A DNA stretch of 64,000 nucleotides from Candidatus Pyrohabitans jungbluthii (GTDB taxonomy: Archaea; Hydrothermarchaeota; Hydrothermarchaeia; Hydrothermarchaeales; BMS3B). Location of the stretch: assembly GCA_002010065.2 (NCBI GenBank), contig MTMD02000006.1, forward strand, positions 1 to 64,000, given 5' to 3'. Below are positions 60,627 through 64,000 of this stretch, piece by piece. The translations under genes and the position numbers were made by a program. The notes under the pieces are model-generated. The model was not told where the DNA came from. It saw only the letters and a program-made list of their open reading frames with translations, and made no database searches. Numbering within the stretch: position 1 is the first letter of the stretch; each line of letters starts with the position of its first letter.

Positions 60627-60805
60627 AATCTAAGTTTCATCTTTACTTTTTAGCTGAACAATTCGGCGACTTAGAATTGGAAAGGGTCAATAAGCTGCCC
60701 ATTCACCGTGTTTTAGAGTGGCTTGAATATTTCAAGCAGAAGCATGAAAAAGTTAAGGCAATTACTATTGATAGCTCAGAGGGACACACGTTCAGGTTTT
60801 CTTAG
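60623..60805 (+). CDS. Frameshift extension of the tail assembly chaperone (long form 60315-60805)
   Basis: After a -1 shift at 60617-60623 reading continues with VESKFHLYFLAEQFGDLELE ... to TAG 60803-60805, adding 60 residues (total 163 aa). The extension has no start codon of its own and keeps a helical, viral-coding pattern, like the GT product of lambda. Short and long chaperones control tail length with the tape measure. Confidence 0.78.
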   Translation, partial: VESKFHLYFLAEQFGDLELERVNKLPIHRVLEWLEYFKQKHEKVKAITIDSSEGHTFRFS

Positions 60806-61348
60806 CTATTCATTATTGTAAAATTGTGCTATTTTTTGTAAATGATATTCTGAAGGTTGTTTACATTCTGATTTGTCTTTCCAATTTTGAGAAATTTCAC
60901 GCCTACACACATCTTCCAAAATCAATTGAATTGCCTCGAATGCTGTCATACCTTCAGACATTATTATACGATCATCTTTCTTTAGGGTCCCATATTCCCC
61001 TCCTCTAGGTTCCCACTTGTAGGGTATGGTAGCCCCATTACCACACACTAAAACCATTGAAATACTTTCAAACATTTTTTCAGGTATATATTTTCTTGAT
61101 CGAGGCGATCTCCCCACTGGATGGAAGACTATTTCGAGTTTCGTATTGGTAAAAAATTTATTGACTATTTTATTTGATTCATAATCAAAAAACTCAAAGT
61201 TCTCAAGTACTATCTTTTTCTCGTCGTAAAAAAAACCTCTAATGGATAAATTCATATAGACTTCTTTCCATCGTGTTTCAATTTCGTTCCTTAATTTTTC
61301 AACTATCTTATCAATCTCTTTAATAACAAAACTTAAGTGTCTACTCAT
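60806..61348 (-). CDS. Hypothetical cargo protein
   Basis: 180 aa, AT-rich, opposite strand; its stop directly abuts the chaperone frameshift stop. N-terminal helices, central beta-rich part IRGFFYDEKKIVLENFEFFDY, C-terminal helix AFEAIQLILEDVCRRE. No motif recognised. Overlaps the upstream gene by 8 nt, so both are one unit. Candidate lysogenic-conversion or defence gene. Confidence 0.6.
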   Translation of the reverse strand: MSRHLSFVIKEIDKIVEKLRNEIETRWKEVYMNLSIRGFFYDEKKIVLENFEFFDYESNKIVNKFFTNTKLEIVFHPVGRSPRSRKYIPEKMFESISMVLVCGNGATIPYKWEPRGGEYGTLKKDDRIIMSEGMTAFEAIQLILEDVCRREISQNWKDKSECKQPSEYHLQKIAQFYNNE

Positions 61349-62096
61349 TAAACCTCCCCAATTCTACAGAATAGAAATATTCTACTAGTAACCCTGGACT
61401 CACATTTCTGTTTCTTCTCCAACTTGTAATAATTTTATTCTTAAGTCTATCTGTATTTGTTGAGGTAATCCTGGTTGGGGAGATAGGTAGATACCAACCA
61501 TTATTTATAGCAGTTTCTATAACTTTAGGAGCCTCCTCATAAAGCCAATCTATTGTTTTTATTACATAGTTTTTATCTCTTCTATGAATAAAGAACCTAT
61601 ATATCTTCTCCATAGCAAATACCCAATCAAAAATTTCGTCATATAATCCAGCAATTATTATCGACTTAAGTGTTGGGATTTTAGGCTTTATTTCTAATTC
61701 TGGAAAGAATCTTATAATGGAATCATCAATATATAATAAATGGGCAAATTTTATAACATACTCAAATCCATAAATATGAGCATAATCTTTGAATAAGTTT
61801 TCGTAATGCAATTTTGTAATATGGTCATACATGTTGTATTTAGATCCCATGGTCTTAACTGTGATCTCAATGTAATCAGAATATTTTATAATAAAAGGTT
61901 CCATCTCTTTTAACATTTTGTCTACTTTGTTTAAAGTCTCTTCTTCGAATATTTCAAGTTCATTGTATTTAAAGAATGGCAGTGCTTTCCATTCTCTAAT
62001 AAATTCCTCTTTACTGGGTCTGCCAAAAGATGGTCCAGAAGGGTGATACACACCAATTTTTGGATGATAAACAGAAACAACATTAACGGACGCCAT
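61341..62096 (-). CDS. Hypothetical cargo protein
   Basis: 251 aa, AT-rich. GGAGG ribosome site upstream of ATG 62096. Helical with many aromatic residues (EWKALPFFKYNELEIFEEE; FDWVFAMEKIYRFFIHRRD). No enzymatic motif. First gene of a two-gene opposite-strand unit between tail genes; repeats lie in its promoter region. Confidence 0.6.
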   Translation of the reverse strand: MASVNVVSVYHPKIGVYHPSGPSFGRPSKEEFIREWKALPFFKYNELEIFEEETLNKVDKMLKEMEPFIIKYSDYIEITVKTMGSKYNMYDHITKLHYENLFKDYAHIYGFEYVIKFAHLLYIDDSIIRFFPELEIKPKIPTLKSIIIAGLYDEIFDWVFAMEKIYRFFIHRRDKNYVIKTIDWLYEEAPKVIETAINNGWYLPISPTRITSTNTDRLKNKIITSWRRNRNVSPGLLVEYFYSVELGRFNE

Positions 62097-62343
62097 GTAT
62101 TAGCCTCCAACCTTACATCATTAATTACCTCACCTTTTTGCGCCCACCCAACTATATCATATACCTATATCTCTATCATCTATCATAACTTATACCCATA
62201 TCACCGTATATGTTTATTGTATATTGTATATACCTATACTTTCGTATAGTTACACCAACTCTTTGATATATAAAATTTATTGTTCGGTTGTCTGCAAAGC
62301 CTTGGCAATCACGTTGATGTTGCAGTCCTGGGCATCGGGGTTA
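62097..62343. promoter_or_regulatory. AT-rich promoter region with TATACCYATA repeats and a gene remnant
   Basis: TATACCTATA at 62160-62169 and 62229-62238, TATACCCATA at 62191-62200, and a perfect inverted repeat CTATAC/GTATAG at 62234-62249. The part at about 62283-62340 is GC-richer. On the minus strand it reads PDAQDCNINVIAKALQTTEQ then a stop, like the end of a truncated gene. Upstream of the 251-aa cargo gene. Confidence 0.45.
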
Positions 62344-62955
62344 TTACTGATATGCTTTATCCACATCTTCCTCTAGCTCTTTCAGTCTCTTTTTTAATCT
62401 CTCATATTCCTCCTTATCAATACTCCTAGCTTTTTTTAATTCTTGTATTTCTTGATATATCTCATCCAATTTCGCCTCAATATTCGCCAACCTGTCTGTG
62501 CGATAACTTGTATAATAAATTGGTAGTTTCTCATATTGTAGCTGTAATTTTTCTATTTTGGGTAAGACTTTGCTTAAATTCTGATGGACTTCTGCGAATT
62601 GCTGAGCGATTTTCAAAGTTTTTAGAACAGGAATTTGAAGCTCTCTATATAGAGATATTGTTTTAGAGATTGACGAAATAGCTGCCATAGTATTCGCCAA
62701 ACTTTTTTCTAATCTATCAAGCTCAGGGTATTTTTCATGATATTCACTCAAAATTTGTTTTGCTTTTTCTTTTATTGAAATGTCATCTGATTTTGAGAGT
62801 TCCTTTGCTATGAAGTAAGCTTCAATCGGGAGTGTATCTAAATGTCGCTTTATCAAGTCTAAGCATTCCAAATGTGTATCCTCATCTTTTGCTTTCTCCT
62901 TGATTTCTTCCATAATTTTTTGAGCATCTTTTGAAGAGACCAACTTTTCTGACAT
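62344..62955 (-). CDS. Coiled-coil cargo protein
   Basis: 203 aa from ATG 62955 (GTG 62967 overlaps the upstream gene's stop). Almost wholly helical; C-terminal coiled coil from about 130 (RLANIEAKLDEIYQEIQEL ... EEYERLKKRLKELEED). AT-rich. Coupled to the 75-aa membrane protein; perhaps a membrane-associated sensor or exclusion system. Confidence 0.6.
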   Translation of the reverse strand: MSEKLVSSKDAQKIMEEIKEKAKDEDTHLECLDLIKRHLDTLPIEAYFIAKELSKSDDISIKEKAKQILSEYHEKYPELDRLEKSLANTMAAISSISKTISLYRELQIPVLKTLKIAQQFAEVHQNLSKVLPKIEKLQLQYEKLPIYYTSYRTDRLANIEAKLDEIYQEIQELKKARSIDKEEYERLKKRLKELEEDVDKAYQ

Positions 62956-62960
62956 ATTTT

Positions 62961-63188
62961 TCACCACACTTTAAGTATAAGAGCCACAGTTAGAATGATT
63001 ATAAAAACTACACTTCCCGCAATCCCTGAACTTTTGCTAATTTTAAATAAACCCGCAAAATATACTCCAATTAATCCGTATGCCACCGCCCACAGTATTA
63101 GAGTATTTGATGTAAGTGCATCCACTATTGTGATTATTACCAACCATAGCAGAATAAAACCAACTGTGTATCCAGTAGCTACCCCCAT
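62961..63188 (-). CDS. Three-helix membrane cargo protein
   Basis: 75 aa with hydrophobic helices about 5-25, 30-48 and 53-73. First gene of the second pair on the minus strand. AT-rich. No family recognised. Transcription would start from the shared AT-rich stretch near 63190-63210. Confidence 0.55.
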   Translation of the reverse strand: MGVATGYTVGFILLWLVIITIVDALTSNTLILWAVAYGLIGVYFAGLFKISKSSGIAGSVVFIIILTVALILKVW

Positions 63189-63195
63189 GACTTTA

Positions 63196-63206
63196 TTTTA
63201 TAAATA
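63196..63206 (+). promoter_or_regulatory. TATA box for the tape measure gene
   Basis: TTTTATAAATA ends 21 nt before ATG 63228, the distance expected for a leaderless archaeal transcript. Unlike other late genes, the CTGACTTT element is absent here. Confidence 0.55.
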
Positions 63207-63227
63207 GGGCCTATAAAAAAGTTTTCT

Positions 63228-64000
63228 ATGCCTTCAGTAAGAGACCTCTTTCTTAGGATCGGACTTCATGACACCGCATCTGGGAAGATGTTGAAAATAA
63301 TGAAAAGTTCTGATGCAGTGCATAAACAATTCCAGAAAGTGGGTAGTAGCGCGGAAAAATTAGGCAAGCAAATGGGGAGTGTAGCTAAATTCTTTAGAGA
63401 AATGGATACAATTGAAAAAGACATTATTAGAGTATCTCAGCAACATAATAGGGCAGTCAAAAAGCTTGCCCAAGCTTATATAAATCTAAAATGGAAAGTT
63501 AAACAGTATAAAAGGGAGGTATTAGCACCAGAACTTAGAAAGGTAGGGCGGTTTGCAAGGGAACATGCGCAACAACTAAAAGCAATGGGAGTTGCAGCTA
63601 CCGCTACTATGAGTGGGCTACTCTGGAAGGCACAAACGTACGAGAAATCTTTAGCAACTCTGCGGGCGCTCACTGCTGATAATGCAGAAGAGTATGAATA
63701 TTATCTATCTTTGATTGAAAAAAATAAGGGAGGGCTTTTTTCGAAGTCTGATATCGCAGCAACTCTCGCCTATGCTAAGGCCAACCGTCTCACCAGAGAA
63801 GAACTTGAGACCCTTCTTCCCTATGCAAAATCTGCTGCAGCAATGTTTGGTGAGGACTTACAACTTGCCTTCATTGCCATGGTAAGGGCGATGAAATATG
63901 GAGAGGCGGAACTTGCAGAGAGAATCGGATTACAGCTAAGAGAGAACGCAGTCAACCACATCGCCCTTAAACTCTATGGCAAAAGGCTGTCACAACTTAA
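63228..64000 (+). CDS. Tape measure protein, N-terminal part (runs off the right edge)
   Basis: 257 codons visible. Helical N-terminus with KMLKIMKSSDAVHKQFQKV, a coiled part (VSQQHNRAVKKLAQAY) and the TMP core domain WKAQTYEKSLATLRALTADNAEEY ... LPYAKSAAAMFGEDLQLAF, matching the conserved region of phage tape measure proteins. Determines tail length. Cut by the window end. Confidence 0.8.
   Translation, partial: MPSVRDLFLRIGLHDTASGKMLKIMKSSDAVHKQFQKVGSSAEKLGKQMGSVAKFFREMDTIEKDIIRVSQQHNRAVKKLAQAYINLKWKVKQYKREVLAPELRKVGRFAREHAQQLKAMGVAATATMSGLLWKAQTYEKSLATLRALTADNAEEYEYYLSLIEKNKGGLFSKSDIAATLAYAKANRLTREELETLLPYAKSAAAMFGEDLQLAFIAMVRAMKYGEAELAERIGLQLRENAVNHIALKLYGKRLSQL

Overview
The window looks like a euryarchaeal chromosome segment (about 1-36.2 kb) followed by the left part of an integrated tailed virus (about 36.2-64 kb, running off the right edge). 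The archaeal assignment rests on RadA and a three-OB-fold RPA, archaellum-type ArlH/ArlI/ArlJ, the archaeal phosphoglycerate mutase ApgM, archaeal NadM, HdrB/HdrC, an Lrp regulator, TATA-box promoters and several apparently leaderless starts. The oxygen-defence set (rubrerythrins, superoxide reductase, flavodiiron protein, rubredoxin) together with HdrBC points to a strict anaerobe related to methanogens, Archaeoglobi or alkane/methane oxidisers. The exact lineage cannot be fixed by eye.

Host part. 1-2.3 kb: sugar nucleotide synthesis and glycolysis (GlmU-like, ApgM). 2.4-6.5 kb: an Lrp regulator divergent from a redox-stress operon (rubredoxin-like, two rubrerythrins, superoxide reductase, flavodiiron protein, rubredoxin) ending at a hairpin terminator and a decayed peroxiredoxin. 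6.5-8.7 kb: a receiver-winged-helix regulator and hdrCB. 8.7-11.7 kb: phosphoglycolate phosphatase, RadA and RPA. 11.8-20.8 kb: an arlH-arlI-arlI-arlJ secretion/pilus motor with a duplicated ATPase, an FG-GAP surface protein and small membrane proteins. 20.8-36.2 kb: SQR-like flavoprotein, phosphoesterase, glycosyltransferases, SAM hydrolase, NadM, a dead arsenate-reductase-like gene, DUF89 and DUF1015 proteins, a nickel/cobalt transporter, a Na+/H+ antiporter, then a cluster of ArsR, methyltransferase, DsrE, thioredoxin and TusA suggesting sulfur or thiol-metal handling.

Virus part. 36.4-48.2 kb is an early/regulatory region: ribbon-helix-helix and winged-helix regulators, zinc-ribbon proteins, a PD-(D/E)XK nuclease-like protein, a coiled-coil protein and an XPB-like helicase, with operator arrays upstream of two regulators. 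48.3-64 kb is a complete-looking order for a contractile-tailed (myovirus-like) particle: small and large terminase, portal, MuF-like protein, prohead protease with an in-frame nested scaffold, decoration protein, HK97-type major capsid protein, connector and completion proteins, tail sheath, tail tube, a tail-assembly chaperone with an apparent -1 frameshift, and the start of the tape measure. Five copies of a near-identical promoter element (CTGACTTTSCTTTTTAW) head the late gene blocks. No integrase, tRNA or CRISPR array was found, so the att sites are undefined.

Most unusual points: AT-rich cargo genes inserted at fixed joints of the structural cluster. One set follows (and seems to include the C-terminus of) the MuF protein and looks like a toxin/immunity pair. 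Another is a four-gene block on the opposite strand between the tail-assembly chaperone and the tape measure. The recurrent late promoter and two operator arrays (GGGTAWTACCC palindromes and 11-bp GAACT iterons) are also notable.
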